Assembly: GCA_910592205.1 (NCBI GenBank)
Contig: CAJVPJ010000674.1
Coordinates: 1 to 19,189, forward strand
Source: Paraglomus occultum
Lineage: Eukaryota > Glomeromycota > Glomeromycetes > Paraglomerales > Paraglomeraceae
Direction: 5' to 3'
DNA length: 19,189 nt
The stretch's first letter is position 1. Each line of letters starts with the position of its first letter. Position numbers and translations under genes: made by a program. The notes below the pieces were generated by a model. The model saw nothing but the letters and a program-made list of their open reading frames with translations, made no database searches and was not told the DNA's origin. This document shows positions 17,873 through 19,189 of this stretch, piece after piece.

Positions 17873-18027
17873 TATTAAAACCTCATTATATATACTGAAG
17901 TGCCAGGGAGGATCCACAATTCAATATAATAACAACAAGACAGTCAGTATAACAAAGTTTGGCCTAAGGTCAAGGACTATTTAGTATAATGAGATGTAAT
18001 GAGGTTTAGTATAACAAGGTTTGACTG
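17866..18027. mobile_element. Short pogo/Tigger-like inverted-repeat element, 162 bp
   Basis: The ends are CAGT and ACTG, each flanked by TA (17864-17865 and 18028-18029). AACCTCATTATA near the left end is answered by TGTAATGAGGTT near the right end. Two copies of AGTATAACAA(A/G)GTTTG lie inside. Ends of the type CAGTxxAACCTC-TTATA are typical of pogo/Tigger-related elements. The terminal repeats are imperfect, so it is older than the 15548-15979 element. No coding capacity. Confidence 0.6.
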
Positions 18028-18029
18028 TA

Positions 18030-18470
18030 TTAGTATATTACATAATTAGGAAGTTTTGTGTGCCTGGTTGACTGTGTCGACCGGGCATAGTAATAGTGCA
18101 AAAGAGAAGCAGATGGATGTTTGAAAGGATTTTTAATAATTTATTTCTATAGTATTAAAGTAGTTAATAACATGTGTGTTTTATTAAGTGTTTAGCTAAT
18201 ATAATATGACGGAGTAACTGCTAAAGTATTAGTATCTAGCTTTAACCGAATAAGTCGCAGTACGGATAAATTTAAAGTGTAAATCAAAATTACGCGAAGA
18301 GGTAACGGCGTCGAAATTGTAATAGTGCTAACTAATTGTAATCATGAACTTAATATGCCATATATGACATTGATATTGGTTGACATATGATAATCAAGTG
18401 GATATCAATAACAAATCGTTTTGCTTACATTTCTTGTGCTTCTCACTATAGGCTGGAGATTTTGTCACAG
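18030..18470. other. Intergenic stretch, nothing identified
   Basis: No reading frame, repeat array or RNA gene is seen. The end (TCACTATAG and TTTTGTCACAG at 18441-18470) offers possible splice acceptors for the following gene. Confidence 0.4.
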
Positions 18471-18474
18471 AATA

Positions 18475-19169
18475 ATGTGTGACAATCAACACAATATACA
18501 TAAAGAGTTGAACCTTCTCTTTTCAAACCATTCGTAGTTCCAGAGATCAAGGACATGTACGATCCAGCAATTAACAACTTGATTCAAGCCTCCTTAGAAA
18601 GTAAAGATAAAAACTCAAGACTTGATGGATTCCTCGTTCACATAAAGCCAACTCAAACTGACAAAGTTCATTATGCTATTTTTACAAGCCAACGACACTG
18701 TATGATGGTAGAGTTCATACGTTACTACGCCTTGGAAACACCGATGATTGTACATCAGCATTCGTGAATGAGTTTGCTAGAATATACTCACTTCCAACAC
18801 ACAAGTACTATAATGACGATAATTACATGGTTACTGATAAACGCTTTTACCATTGTTATTCTCGATATGGTTTCTGCTCCACATGTGGAATATTCCGATG
18901 TAGTCCCGTTGCTAGTCCACCCATCGGATAATTGTTTATAACCACAAATGTACCCACCACACAATCACCAACTCGATGACTTTATTACGAAATCTCAACT
19001 ACAAACAAACTCACCAAATGACGCCTATTTGGAATGGATTCCACGAGATTGTATTTGGGATTATGGGGATGGAACTAAACGCTTGTATTATGGTCTACCT
19101 ACTTATGGTGAGGTTAAATTGATTCCACTTGAGATAACAGATGAGACACATGATTTATATTATGCCGAG
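18475..19169 (+). pseudogene. Frameshifted or mis-assembled gene, family unknown, continuing beyond the window
   Basis: From ATG 18475 one frame reads MCDNQHNIHKELNLLF. A frame change near 18515 leads to PFVVPEIKDMYDPAINNLIQ, then DGFLVHIKPTQTDKVHYAIF (ATG 18555 is inside this frame). A second change near 18695 leads to LYDGRVHTLLRLGNTDDCTS, then FARIYSLPTHKYYNDDNY and a cysteine-containing stretch GFCSTCGIFRCSP, with TAA at 18929. A third frame opens after 18941 with MYPPHNHQLDDFITKSQL, then LEWIPRDCIWDYGDG and LYYGLPTYGEVKLIPLEI. It ends at a good donor, GCCGAG|GTAACT (exon end 19169, phase 0). The clean donor argues that a spliced gene existed here. The three frame changes without splice sites argue for decay or sequence error. 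No domain is recognised. Confidence 0.45.
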
Positions 19170-19189
19170 GTAACTATTTACTTATGCGT

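Noticed and set aside
1-19189. tRNA, rRNA or other structured RNA genes
   Set aside because: No B-box-like GGTTCGANNCC with matching arms, rRNA core or other known RNA signature was found by eye on either strand.

Overview
The window is AT-rich eukaryotic nuclear DNA, most likely from an animal with a compact genome. Several genes can be assembled only as short exons joined across GT-AG introns of about 70-85 nt, with consistent reading phase. AATAAA poly(A) signals follow several stop codons, two short inverted-repeat DNA elements are flanked by TA, and relics of a hAT transposase and of a KRBA2-type (retroviral-like) integrase are present. A demosponge such as Amphimedon would fit the intron size, base composition and this mix of elements, but that is a guess from style and not an identification.

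Layout. Positions 1-2031 (+) hold the 3' part of a Sel1-repeat gene, with 18 units of exactly 108 nt. Positions 2032-4900 are mostly non-coding, with weak or decayed ORFs and a degenerate ~130-bp tandem repeat (3955-4330). Positions 5003-5324 (+) hold a two-exon gene for a small secreted basic peptide, broken in this copy by one missing T. Positions 6083-6886 (-) are a decayed gene. Positions 7666-8633 (-) hold an intact three-exon gene for an unrecognised 270-residue multi-pass membrane protein with a TATA box. Positions 9718-10223 (-) hold one or two candidate exons. Positions 10826-11440 (-) are a hAT transposase relic. Positions 12202-12665 (-) are the C-terminal part of an integrase relic.

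Positions 12637-14000 (-) hold a four-exon gene whose two central exons look like duplicates of one another; its 3' end runs directly into the integrase relic. Positions 14227-18030 contain decayed or partly intact coding segments on both strands, plus two short inverted-repeat DNA elements. One of these (15548-15979) carries six copies of the POU octamer ATGCAAAT. Positions 18475-19169 (+) hold the start of a frameshifted gene that leaves the window.

The genes do not form an operon or an obvious pathway. Many coding segments are one base away from being open. That points to decay next to transposons, to a draft-quality assembly, or to both. Splice models were made by eye and none is supported here by transcripts.
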